Assembly: GCA_025403435.1 (NCBI GenBank)
Contig: CM046347.1
Location: 27,106,597 to 27,170,596, forward strand
DNA: 64,000 nucleotides
Direction of reading: 5' to 3'
Origin: Artocarpus heterophyllus
Taxonomy: Eukaryota > Streptophyta > Magnoliopsida > Rosales > Moraceae
This document shows, piece by piece, positions 48,593 to 60,229 of the stretch. The notes under the pieces are model-generated. The model searched no databases, was not told the origin of the DNA, and saw nothing but the letters and a program-made list of their open reading frames with translations. Position 1 is the stretch's first letter. Each line of letters begins with the position of its first letter. A program made the translations under genes and the position numbers.

Positions 48593-50460
48593 TGTCATAC
48601 TCTTCTCAAATAGACTGAGTGTTCTAGCTTCATTCATTCCTCCAATTTTGAAATATAAGCTAAAGATTTATAACATAAGGTAATTGCACTTTTCCTCTTC
48701 TTTTTCTCCTTTTATTTTGTCGCTCCATAATTACTACTTTGATATTATCGTAAGATGTAAGATATGTATGAGCGGAGCTACACACGGAAGAGGATGAGCT
48801 GTTATCCCTCTTGAGCTTTTTTCTTTTAATATTACATATAAAATTTCATAAAATTTATATTCAACCCCATAAATTATATCCCCTTCTAAAGTTCTATATT
48901 TTTTTATTTAATTTTTCTTGACAATATTAATATACATGCCGCGTCCCCGACTAATATTTCTTGCTCCGTCTATGAATATTTGAATAAACTAGCCATCAAA
49001 GTTAAAAGTGTCAAATATTGTTAAATAATGCAAAACCTTTACTAATTTATGGGCTTCTTTGCTTTCAGAAATATGTATGAGAAATACCCAGTTAACAATA
49101 CATGGTCCCTGTACCTCCACCAAATGATCAAAATGAGACTAATATCTTCAGAGATGTGGCCTATGAAACCTGGTCGGATCTCATCAAAAGCCAGTTGGAT
49201 GCTTATCAAAAGAAGGTCCTAGACTCAGGCTCAGCTTATGTCCGAAGAAATGTAAGCACACACATCTCTTGATCTGTACTTATAGATAAATGGATATTTA
49301 CCTTTTTATACTCTCTTTTTAAAAACTATACTTTTGATTTTTTATCTCGTCAAATGTATACCTTCATATTAGATTTAAATATACAAATATATGTTTTATC
49401 TCAGTCAAAGTTGATTTTGACATTTGAAAATGATCAAATTATCTTTAAGTAAAAGAGAGGAAAAATAGACTTCCAAAAAGTAGAAAGAAAATAAAAAACA
49501 AAAACACTCAAAACACCTATTTTGAAAGGTATTTTATATATTTTTGAAGTCAACCTAGTATAAAGTATTTTTAAGTTTTTAAAGTTTCTTAGTTTTCAAA
49601 TTAAGGGTATTTTAAGCAATCTTTAAGTCAAATTGAATATCGATTTAGAAAAAAGATATAAATTTATGTATTACATAAAATCTTAAGGTATACGTTCAAT
49701 GATAGTGTATGATTAAACCTAAAATATATGGTATAAAAAGGAAATAACCTACCTATAAACTGGTTATATTATATTAATATTCACTAAATCCAAGATTAAT
49801 TAACTTCTTAGAAGTCTTTATTAACAGATCACAAGCAACTATTTCTCTAACCCAGAGTATTACTGTCAAGTGAACGAGCAGTACGTGAAAAATAAATTAA
49901 AGTTGATCTTGTTGCCATTTCTTCACAAGGTATGCAAGTCTAACTTACATATTAATTTCTTAAATAAATTTTGATTTGTTTTTTCTTTTATCAAACTTTG
50001 ATTCTGTTTGAATCCCTCAAGGGACACTGGATGAGAACAAGGAGGTAGAGGGTAACTTTGTCTTCGAACCACCAATTTACGACATAAACGCACCAGATTT
50101 GTATATATCATTTATGGCATTTGGCACTTACGTCGTTCTTTCCGGCTTCTTTCTGGGCATCAATGGAAAGTAAGTCTTTTCTGAGAAGAACCTTGTTATA
50201 TATAGCAATAAAATATACAATAAGTTTGTGCTGTCTATTACAAAATGATTCGGCATTTAGTTAAAATCCAATTCGATACACATACACTACTAAATATATG
50301 TACACTCCAAATATATTTTTTTGGTAGTTGCATGTTACAACACACACTGTAAAATGGAAAATTTACAAGTATTATAGAAGCAAAATTACTCCTTTTTTTC
50401 CTTCTCACTCTCTCTCTCTCTCTCTTTCTCTTTTCAATGTTACCTGTAATAAATACAACA

Positions 50461-50611
50461 GGGCCGTTTGGTTATTTTTAAAATAGGTGAAAAGTTTTTG
50501 TTTTGTAAAATGAGAATTTTTTAAAAATTATACTGAAAGTGTTTTTAAAATTTTTGTCTTAAAAAACATACAAAAACATTTCAAAAATTTTGAAAACATA
50601 ACCAAACGCCC
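50461..50611. mobile_element. Short MITE, family 2 copy 2, in intron 3 of YIF1 copy B
   Basis: Ends 'gggccgtttggttat' and 'ataaccaaacgccc' are good inverted repeats. The site is empty in copy A (about 34343, 'aatacatcgtgtcttg'), so it inserted after the duplication. Family partner at 10178-10332. Confidence 0.8.
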
Positions 50612-51860
50612 GAACATGTCTTGAAAATTGTCTCCTGAGTACGCCTATTATTATCATCAATGATTTTTAATCTGGTCACATTTTGACATCTTCAGAATTA
50701 CAAAGTTGAAATATTATTGCGAAAAATATAATTCAACCGGTCAGGGTTGAGTCTCGGCCTCTCATGAAGAATGGCCCTGCCATGTGAGCAAATGCAATAG
50801 GGGAAAAATTTAAAGAGAAATTTTCATCAATGACATTTTTTGAACTTAACTTTTGTAAATTTCATGCATGTTAGAAACTTATCATGCAACTTAAAAAATA
50901 TTATGATAGATGAGAGAGAGGGAAGGCAAGAGAGAGTTGAGATAATATTAGAGTTTTTCTATTTGAATTGGTTGGGAACAAAAAGGTTGAAACAACTCAT
51001 CCTAATTATTTTTAAAAAATAATATGGGTGATAGCAGCATAATTTTTTTCTTAAATTTTATTTTTTGTGACATGAGCAAATACTTTTTTAAAACATGTGA
51101 TAAAGTGTAATTTTCTTAAATTTAAAGGCCTCACCCGGCTCTTGGGCCTAAGATAGCTCCACCCTTTATACTATATACTATCTAATAATAGAGGGGTTAT
51201 TAATGACGCATTTGACGTAATTATGATGAATAATGTTAAGATATCAACTCCAGTTCTAACTTTTATCTCAACTCTTGAGTTGTTATAATTCATTAATAAA
51301 TGTAATTTATCGATATGACAATATTCTAAAGTCTTACTTATAAAAACATGACAATATCTAAGTTGATAAATAAGTTGGAATTAGAGTTGGTATTAATAGT
51401 TTTCAATTATGAATGTAGAACTATAATATGGGTACAAATTGTGAATATTTTATATACCATAAAATGATATTATTAAAATAATTATTATGTAATTAAATAG
51501 TACAAAATGTGAATCATTACGATAGTTACAATGTAATTATGAGCAGTTTTAAAATATTATGAAAATTTGTTGCATCTCGATTTTACTACAAAAATTTTGC
51601 CCTTTTTTCTCATAATAGAGTACCCTTTATGGAACCTAGAGGTCTCACAAAGAGTGAGTCCCACCAAGTGGTCTTTAAATTTTGCCTCCAATGTTTTTTT
51701 TAATTTTTAAATATAGTCGCACTTTAAATTTAAAACCACAAGCAAGCTAACTATAATATTATACTTTCATAATTTTCACAGCCTCTAAAGTAAAAAAAAA
51801 TAAACTAAAATAAAATAAATAACAACAACAACAACTCGATTACAGGTTTATGGCTTATGC

Positions 51861-52030
51861 AGGGGCGGAGTCACATGGTGATGAAAATGGATAATCGTTC
51901 TCTGCACCTTTTTTTTTATAATTTTATATATTAAATTTTACAAAATTATATTCTACTCTCTTAAAATTATATTATGCCTCTTGATATTATATTTTGTCCC
52001 CTTAAAATCAATATGGCCCCTCACTTCCTG
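51861..52030. mobile_element. 'gcggag' family hAT fragment in intron 3 of YIF1 copy B
   Basis: 'caggggcggagtcacatgg' starts the family's AT-rich text. The right end is lost. It corresponds to 35550 in copy A, where less of the body remains. Confidence 0.5.
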
Positions 52031-52986
52031 GGCTTAAGGGAGTTTTTCTACTTCAAATTGAAAAAGAAAACAAACTTAACCAGCTGAAGGCTCGCTTCAT
52101 TATTACATTATATTGTAGGTTAGACCAGAAGCTTTTAGCGTCCGTTTCACAAACGGGCTACTTTGCTGGTTATTGTAAGTACCCCTCCTTGAGGCCACAC
52201 TGCAGTCTTTGGGCGGCGGCGACGTGGCGGTGCTGGACGTGGTGGCCTACAGCGGGTATATCTTTGTGGCAGGCTCCAGAGCCCTGCTGGCTAGGACCGT
52301 TTGGAGCTGCTCATTTTATGTGGTCACGTTGTGGGAGAGCATTTGCATGGGGGTATTCTCCGTGAAGACCATGAAAAGGATTTTAATAGCTGAGGTGACA
52401 AGTTCTGAAAGGCACTCCAGTAAGTGTCACTATCTTTTGCTTCTAGTGGCTCTTGCTCAAGGCCCATTGGTCCTATGGCTTGGCAGTGTTGGTAACTAAC
52501 TTCTTCACATAGACATTAGTTAGTTTTTATTTATAATTTTAATTTTGTTTACACATTTATATAGACATCTGATGATGTTACAATGTTTTAATTGGCATTT
52601 CTAGTGTTTTACTATGTGGTTTAATTAGTGTTATAATTGCCATGCCAACTTGTATGCATGAGGAGTTCGTGGTTGCGGAGGAAATCGAAGGCCACCGAGG
52701 TGGATGTTTGAATAGTCGACGACGAGGTCACCATTAAACTCGTTCAGCGGAAGAAGATTAATCTGCTTCTGTTTGCTTCCATGGTGTTGGACCAACTTAG
52801 GCTCGATATTTGCCATATTGCCGGTGGCTGCATGGGAGACTCCTACAGCTTTTTGTTCAACACCAAGATAATATTTAGCTAGGAATTGCTTTATATACCA
52901 TAAAATTAGTATATCATCGTTTACTAAATGAACTTGTTTTGTTTGTGACGTGAATCCCTTGTGTTTGTATTTCGTAATCTATATTT

Positions 52987-53266
52987 TTTGAGATTTGTGG
53001 TAATAGCGGAAGGATTGGGCCTATACGTGGGCGATAGGCCCATTTGGGTAACTGTTTATAGGGTTTTTTTCTCTCCTTTTATAAAACACGGTTTAGGGTT
53101 GTAAAAGAGAGTTTTTCTGTTTTGCTCTTTGGCTGCCGCAATACTGATCTTCAAGAGTTCTTCCCTTATTCTTTTTTGTGTTTAATCTAGCAAGAACCAT
53201 ACCACACAAGGAAGTAAGAAAGCACCACTCCAGGTTTTATTGGTTTCGTTCCTGCCATTTGCTCTA
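52987..53266 (+). mobile_element. Putative small solo LTR, copy B
   Basis: Near-identical to 42467-42744, with the same start and end. It was carried by the duplication. Confidence 0.4.
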
Positions 53267-54286
53267 ACAGAATCTATGTTTTTGTTTCTACAAAAGAAAG
53301 GAAGCAAAAGAAAAGATTAGCATAGTTTTATTTACAGAGAATTTTGGTCATCTTTATTGATATGATTTTTGAGGAATATAAAACTTTAAAAATTCTAATA
53401 ATATATTATTAAATTTTGTCTATGTGTTACTATAAAATCGATATAACAAACAGTTCAATATAATAAATGATAAAGATGTTATTTCTGTAAGTTATAAACT
53501 ATGAGTTTGTGAGCATTCCTTTTCTTTTTTCAAAAAAAACCAAAATACTCCTTTATTTTTTTGTTTTGTTAACAGTTTTAGTCTTTGGAGTTAAAACTGG
53601 TACAAGACATCTCTGAAACTTGGCAGCAATAATCACATCTCTAAAGGATAATGACTGAACATTTAGAAGTAAAAATAGGGACTTTAAGTGCAAACATATT
53701 TGTTTCAAGTGGCTTTAACAGTAACAAAGAGAACATTTTTGCCCTTAATGTAATTATTTTTGCACACAATGAAAACATAATGACTTGTGTTAAATTACAG
53801 AAATTCCTCGTCAGTTTAATGGTCACGGACTAAAAATGCCAAAAAAAGAAAAAGAAAGAAAGGTTTGAGGAGTAATTTTCCAAAAAAAAAAAAAAATGGT
53901 TCAATGAGTAAAGTTTTACAATGATCATAGTTTGGGGACTATGAATGCTAATTATCCTAAACAAAACAATCAAACCATTACTTCTAATAAAGAAGACTTT
54001 AGATTTATCAGTGCACTTTTTTCGACCGGTGTGTACATTATTCTACACGAAAGGAAACATGATCGAGTTACACAAATGAACCTTTTTTTTTTTTTTCAAT
54101 TGATACAATTTCAAACATATTGATGATGGCCTAAGAATGTGATTGGTTGAGAATAAGACAGGATCATTATTATGAATTATTATTTAGTATCATTTGTTAT
54201 TTACAAAGTCACATGAATCATGATAAAACGTATAACAACTGTATCTCATGCTGTTACCTACGAATGGTGTGATGTTTTGCTGCATT

Positions 54287-54520
54287 CAAAGGCGGAGCCA
54301 CATAACAGCATTGGTGGACGACTGTTTTTTGAACTTTTTTTTTTTTATAATTTTGTATATAAAATTTTATAAAAAGTATATTTTGTTTTCCTTAAAATTA
54401 TTTTTCACCCTCTCCCTCTAAATTTATATTTTGCTCCTCAAAAATCAATTTTACCCCTCATCTCATCAATTTAGTCACTCCTCTGCCCCTTCCTTATTAA
54501 TTTTGCTGGCTTCGCCCCTG
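54287..54520. mobile_element. hAT-type non-autonomous element, copy B
   Basis: Same element as 43762-43991, with ends 'caaaggcggagcca' and 'tggcttcgcccctg', at the equivalent place. Shared by both copies. Confidence 0.8.
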
Positions 54521-55207
54521 ACTGCATATGTAGTATTGCATAACTAATAATCATAGAGATAACGGGTTTTTTTTTTTTTTTTTTTTTGCTTTGTAAAAAC
54601 ATTATAGTATTAGCAAATAAATTGGCTTTGTTACGATAATCCTGCAGATATGCGAAGGCTCTTCCTTACATGCCAGTGCCATAGCCAACAAATTTATTGA
54701 GTTCTTGGACATACATTATGCAGCAATTAACCCTTAACAGAGTGACTAAAGATGTGCACTCTGTAAATTCGTGAGGTTTTTTTTTTTTTTTTCACAGCGT
54801 TTTGTGGTACTTGAGCAGCTGACCTCTTTTGTAATTACACTACTTGTAGAGGATTTTAATTCAAAATTTATATTGTTTTACTACATGTTTTTTGTTCTGT
54901 TGTAGCTTTAGTAACTTGTACTAACACCTTGTAGGGTGCTGTGGTCTCATCAATGTTCCTCAATTAGAAAAAACTAGAAAAGTTGAAAGTGACCTCAAAC
55001 TCATTGGTTGTTGATCAAATTAACTTTTTTATTAATAAGAAACTGCCAAATTATAAATTTTCGAATTATTTCCGTCTTAATCTTTACTTGAATTTAGTTG
55101 ATGGGGTATATTTTTCCAAAAAATTATACAATTAACTTCAATGAGTGTTTGTGCAAAATTTTCAAACGTTAAGGGATACCCAAAGAAATTGTGTAAATGT
55201 TATTGTG

Positions 55208-57596
55208 TGTGACACCCGTTATTCTCCTAAGGGTATTAAGGTAATTAGATTAATTACCTAGTATATATATAAAAAAAATCAAAAAATCTCTCATAATTCG
55301 AAACTCTCTCTCTCTCTACTTTCTCTCTCTAAAAATTCTCTCTCTCTCTCCTCAAAGATCGTCTGAGATTTCGGCATCCGTTTTCGACACCTCCCGCACC
55401 AATGGAAAGCTCTCGACGAGCTGAGTCCAACGAGGTGCCGCGCCGCCCAAAACGCCGCCGGAGGAGACCACACGCGCCGCCCAAAGTGGCGGCAAAACCC
55501 ATTTCTTTCCGACGAGATATCTTCGCCGTCCGACGTCCGATCGACGTGATTCTTGTTCCTACACGACCACCGTGATGAGAGGAACAAAACCCACCCTTGG
55601 TGGAAGCTCAACAACCGCCGGATTGCTCCGCCCGTCTATTGCCGCCGTGCACCGCCGCCCCCATGGTGGAACTCCGCCTTGCCGGAGGAGGTGACTGACA
55701 CCACCCCTCCCAATGAGTTCAGAGGATCAAGGGGAGTAAAACCCCTCGATCAATTGCACGGAAGGAGCCGGTTTCGCCGGAGAACGGCCAACGCCGCCGT
55801 CAACCGCCGCGGGAGTCTCCGTTTTGGCTCTTCCCAGCCACGTTTCTTCAAATTGGATGAGGGGAAATGCTCATAGGAGGATGGGTAGCAAAAGCCCTCA
55901 GCCAATTTCAGGTTTCCATCGTCGGAGAATCAAGATCGGAGCTCATCCATTTCTACCGACGTTGTACTTCACGACCCGCTATGTTAGAGGCAGAATTGGG
56001 TGAAATTGACCCCACCATTGGACTCAGAAGGGTCGATTTAGGGGGGGTAGGCCCGAGCCCAGCTGCCAACGGACCCCGATTGACGCCGGTCAACGACGGT
56101 CAAAGTCGGTCAACGCCGGTCAACGGTGGTCAACGCCGGTCAACGGCCGGTCAAAGGCCAAAATGGGATTTTGTGATCCGGACCTCCGATCGAAGATCCG
56201 AGACCGCCTCCTGACTCGTTTCGATGCTCTGGATGCAATGGTGACCTCCGTTTGAGCAAATTCCACTCCGATGAAAATCATCCGGTACCGACTGCACGCG
56301 AATCGAGGCGATTCAAACAGCAGTATCGGAGTCCAGAATGACGTTTTCAAGAATGTATGATCTCCAGGAAGCATTCCTAGCCATTCATAGTCGCTCGAGG
56401 AGCACTACAGAGGATGCTTCGTAGATACAGCGAGATACAACTGGATCTGTTTTGCTTGGAGTTCAGGATCAAGGGAGTATGGAGCTAACGTTAATTGATT
56501 CCAGGATTAAGAGACTGTTGATAAGCTTGAAAGGTAGGGATTCCATTACTCATCTTTTGTAAGGTTTTTATAGAATTAAAACTGATTGTTTTGCCGCAAT
56601 ATATATATCTATGTTGAACTGATATTATATGAGTATCACATATGAAACTATGACATGGACTCGTCTTGTATTGTACGGCGAGGAACATAATGAATTGACA
56701 CATGTTATAAATTGAGAAGCATGGTTAGGAAAACTAACTCTATTGATAATGATTCAATATAGAGAAATTGTGAGACATGAAAAGGGCGACGGTTACGTCC
56801 TTGGGCATGAATACCCTAAAAGGTAAAATAGGGGGAAGGCGATGACGCTTCCTTGGGTTGAAAGTCCCAGAACACACTGTACAGGAATTGATTTGGTGAG
56901 GACTCGGGGCTTGATGTCCCCTCACCGGAACACCCTTGGAATGTTTATAGGGTGATCAAGTGCGCCCATTTGGGTTTCGATGAGTTGAGTGATACTCAAT
57001 TTAACATGGATACCTAGGAACAATGATGATTGTTAATATTTGTATAAATGTGTAATTATGACACTTGGTAATGATTAACTACGGTATCCATAAGATGTGA
57101 TCATAATAAACCTCATAATCTGGAATATGATGTAACTTACTAACCATGCAGATTTTAATGTGGTAATGATAAAGGTGAGTAATGGCTTTCTCTACTAAGC
57201 ATAGTGTTGCTCATACCCTTATATTTTTATCTTTTCAGGACTCACTAAGTGTGAGGTGGCTACGAGAAATATAGTTGAGGAAGTGATGTAGCTATATTAC
57301 ATTGGGACTGCTTCAATTGTTGAGAATGTTCTTCATGATAATGTAAGCATCAATTATTACTTTCTGTGACTGTATTACAATGTGTTGAGGGTTAAAATGA
57401 TGATGACAACAGTTTATATTATTAAATTTAAGGTGCTACATTAAAACTGTGGTTTATTTGTCGTTTATATTTTTATTTTTGAGTTGAGAGTTTTCATTTA
57501 AGTCCCGGGCAAATTTTATTTTTAAGGTTTTACTTTTATTATTTATTTTTATTTTATCTCATTAAAAACTGTTAACCCCCATATAGGGGCGTTACA
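55208..57596 (+). mobile_element. 5' LTR (2389 bp) of a non-autonomous Ty3/gypsy-type element
   Basis: Starts TGTGACACCCG and ends GGGGCGTTACA. A primer binding site follows 7 bases later. It is repeated in the same orientation from 61835. A TATA box (~55261-55272, tatatatataaaa) and CT-rich leader (55300-55350) lie close to the left end. If that is the real start site, U3 is very short and most of the LTR is transcribed leader. A GC-rich block (55370-56350) has repeated 'cggtcaacg' words at 56091-56155. Open frames there (55553-55876, 55867-56214) are partly broken in the 3' LTR, so I do not call genes. Around 55867-56430 I count about 7 differences from the 3' LTR, all transitions. Confidence 0.92.
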
Positions 57597-57603
57597 GAAT
57601 TTT

Positions 57604-57621
57604 TGGTATCAGAGCCTAGGT
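57604..57621 (+). other. Primer binding site (initiator tRNA-Met)
   Basis: TGGTATCAGAGCCTAGG is complementary to the 3' end of plant initiator tRNA-Met and sits 7 bases after the LTR end. Confidence 0.9.
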
Positions 57622-59060
57622 TCGGTTAACCTAGGGAGTGTAGCACCACTTTAAAAAAAATATATTTTTGAGATGGTTTTGAAGCTGAATTTTTATTGTC
57701 ATCATCAAAATGAACCTTCACATTGATTTATACAGTCTAGAAGGATGTAACATGGAAAGGCCATAGAATGAAAATATCAATAGTTATATGAGTACAATAA
57801 TTATATAGAAGGAAAGTATTAATAGTTATAAGGGAATGATAATTATATGGAATGAGTTTATAAGTAGAATTGCTTATGAGAGATTCGTATAATATTTGGA
57901 CCTATAAGCATATCTAATTCGTATAAACGATGAGAAATTCGTGTAGATACGAGGATTTAAAAGTATTTTGTCTCGTGAAAAACAATAAGAAATATAAGGC
58001 TTGATTTATTGATTTTAAAGTTTGACATAGATATGCCAAATTTTTCGTAATTGATTCAAACCTAAGTAATGATTATGTGTGGATTCGATGGAGCACATAA
58101 GTGTCAATGTCTTTTCTTAAAAGTTCTATATATTTGAGGAATATGATATAAGTTGGGAATCATGGTATTGAATCTTGAGAGAGATAAATGTTAGACTTTT
58201 GGTCTGTTGAGACTGTAAAATCTAGAATGCATGAATCTCAAAATTGGAATATTTTGTTACGTACATTGTATTTAAGTGTATCAGTGAATCTTTTGGTTAC
58301 CTAAGGTTTTGTTAAGTAGAATTGTGGAGATTGTAGATGTTCTTAAGTAGTAACATCTAGTGTCTTTGTTCGTTGATATGGTCTACGTTGAAAGACGTAA
58401 ATCGTATTGATTTCAAGGTTAGTCGCATTCTAAACCCTTGGTAGCAATGATGATGAATCCATTTATAGATGTTGAGTATTATGAATAACATATGGGTGTA
58501 TGTATTGTTCAATAAGATTTTGATTAAAACAAAATCATTTGAGTTGCTGGAAGATTGTGTTGTTATGAAATGATTTTAAATATCATTCAGGAAGATCCTT
58601 GTTGTCGTTAAATTAGATTTGTTGTTTATAGTTAACTTTATCTATAGTGGGCTTTGAATTGAGTTTAAGATTCATACAAATTGGTTTTCAATTTTATGTT
58701 TGTTATTTAACTCGTTCTAAATGTGTTAAGGCCCGAAACAACCTGACCATTTTCAACTAAGAACATTTGGGCCTAGTTCAAATCTTAAATCAGTTTGATT
58801 CACACTGTCTCTCCCACGTGGTTTCTATACGTGTCATATACAGTGGTTTAATCATTGTTTACATATACGTTTACTGTGCATAGGAGCTTATTTCTCCGAG
58901 TTCACTTTTTCTCTCTTAATTTGTTATTTTCTCTCTAAATCGCAAATCCTCTTCTTTTTCATTAAAAATTCTTCTTTTCTCTAAAAGAAGAAGGAATTCT
59001 AGGATTCTGCAATTTACTATCTTAATTTTTTCTTTCTATTTACTCTTCTTTCATCTCATC
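57622..59060 (+). other. Leader of the gypsy-type element, no gag found
   Basis: In an autonomous element gag would begin here. All frames are closed by stops and I recognise no gag, zinc knuckle or protease. The text is AT-rich with an mRNA-like CT-rich stretch (58900-59050) just before the ATG at 59061. Confidence 0.6.
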
Positions 59061-59585
59061 ATGGACCCAAAGTACCAACACCTGAGAAAGTATTTCCCAT
59101 CACTCTCCCAAAAGATTCTCAGAAAGAAATACAAGGCTAGAATTACTCGGTTGTGGATTCTTATGCGTTTTGGTATCCCTTGTGATGTGAGGAATGTTAA
59201 TAGAGAGGAAAATCCGTCCGAGTGACTTTAGTCAAGATGTCGGTTTACCAGGAACAGGTACCTAGTCGTAGTGCAATGAAAAGAAGAGCTCGTGCCATCG
59301 TGGTTCACTTGTAACAAATGTGGAAGACAAAATTGTAACGGTAAATGTACTTCACCTGGTTATATGTCTACGAATAGAGAGGATAAAATAAGGTTTTGTA
59401 GGGAAGGACTTTCAAAGGAGAACTTGGATAGCATCCATCCTCCTCTCCACGGTCACCCTAGTGGATATGTTCAAGGAGCTATTTTTAAACTCTGGCCTAA
59501 ATTTTATACAGAAAGACAACGCCTCAGGAATATGGTATTTCTAGATCCTGTTTGTCAAGCCATAAGAAAACTGGATGGGGAATAA
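59061..59585 (+). pseudogene. Broken cysteine-rich, basic reading frame of uncertain origin
   Basis: An ATG at 59061 opens 54 codons to a TGA at 59223. A second stretch in another frame (~59222-59290) is arginine-rich, and a third, back in the first frame (59280-59585), carries a cysteine cluster CX2CX4CX3C at its start and ends at TAA. Two opposite frame changes would therefore link the parts of what was probably one protein of roughly 175 residues. The arrangement is basic patch, then cysteine cluster, then a C-P/S-G-Y-type stretch. It recalls the small cysteine-rich nucleic-acid-binding proteins of carla-like plant RNA viruses, but this is from memory of layout only. It is not a standard gag zinc knuckle, which would have CX2CX4HX4C. 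Not intact. Confidence 0.35.
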
Positions 59586-60229
59586 GTCATCGCTCTATAA
59601 AGGTTATTTAGTCTTTACTTATTTGAAGCAGTTTTAGCTGATGTTCAACAGTTTGTGTCTTTCTTTTACTCAGAATATTTGCTTTTGTGTTTGAAATAAT
59701 TGTGATTATTAGATTGATACAGTAAGTGTTAATATCTTATTTAATTTATGATTTTCTTAAATATATATATAATAAAATATATTATCTTATCAGACACGTC
59801 ACATACGGTACAGTAATATGTTTGAATTTTGAAAAGCTTATCCAGATATTTCAAGATTTGTGTCTCAAATTTCAAAAGTTCTACAGTATTTGTCGTTTAT
59901 ATTAAATTTCTAGACTTGGTGTATATTTGTCAAAAAGTCTACAGTTGTGTCATGAGGGTCTTCTGTCGAATTGTTCTCAATTGTCAAAAGTTATACTAAT
60001 TAGAGTCTAATCTTTTTCAAAAAGTGAATCAGATTTTCTGTAAACTATCAATCACCTTATCTTACTTTCTTATCCGCACAAGATTTTGTTTAAATCTTTG
60101 GATTACCTTTTCATTACCTACTCGTCTATCTCTTTAGCCCTTTTTGTATATTTCTCATCTTTAAAAATCTATGTAGAACCCGAAGTCTAAGTGGAGCAGA
60201 CATTAAGCAACCACTTCTATAAACCAAAT

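Larger units (their letters stand above)
49073..52499 (+). pseudogene. YIF1-family pseudogene, copy B
   Basis: Same four exons as copy A: 49073-49251, 49828-49929, 50022-50169 and 52119-52499. Here the exon 2 acceptor (ttaacag) and the first membrane segment of exon 3 (PDLYISFMAFGTYVVLSGFF) are intact, both of which are broken in copy A. Copy B is broken elsewhere. One G is missing in exon 1 after the NNTW codons. Exon 3 lacks 4 bases just after the GHW region. One base is missing at the start of exon 4, and a CAA codon has become TAA early in exon 4. The rest of exon 4 (52209-52499) remains open. It cannot encode a full protein. Confidence 0.85.
48593..52657. repeat. Segmental duplication, block 1 copy B
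   Basis: Aligns with 32349-36288. It starts immediately after the copia LTR and ends at the joint with block 2. Confidence 0.9.
52658..54737 (+). pseudogene. 3' remnant of the bHLH10/89/91-like gene, copy B
   Basis: Only the last ~210 bases of exon 2 (52658-52867) and exon 3 (54648-54737) are present. Exon 1, intron 1 and the helix part of exon 2 are gone. The remaining exon 2 text keeps the original frame through the stretch that is shifted in copy A (IVDDEVTIKLVQRKK), but a CGA codon has become TGA just before it. The donor after NTK reads AT instead of GT. Exon 3 is open (ICEGSSLHASAIANK). The promoter is lost, so it is a dead remnant. Confidence 0.88.
52658..55207. repeat. Segmental duplication, block 2 copy B
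   Basis: Aligns with 42131-44685. It begins directly at the end of block 1 and is cut at its right end by the gypsy-type LTR. Confidence 0.9.

Noticed and set aside
55553..56214. LTR-encoded protein
   Set aside because: The first frame is closed early by a stop in the 3' LTR, and the GC-rich repeats explain the open frames on both strands.
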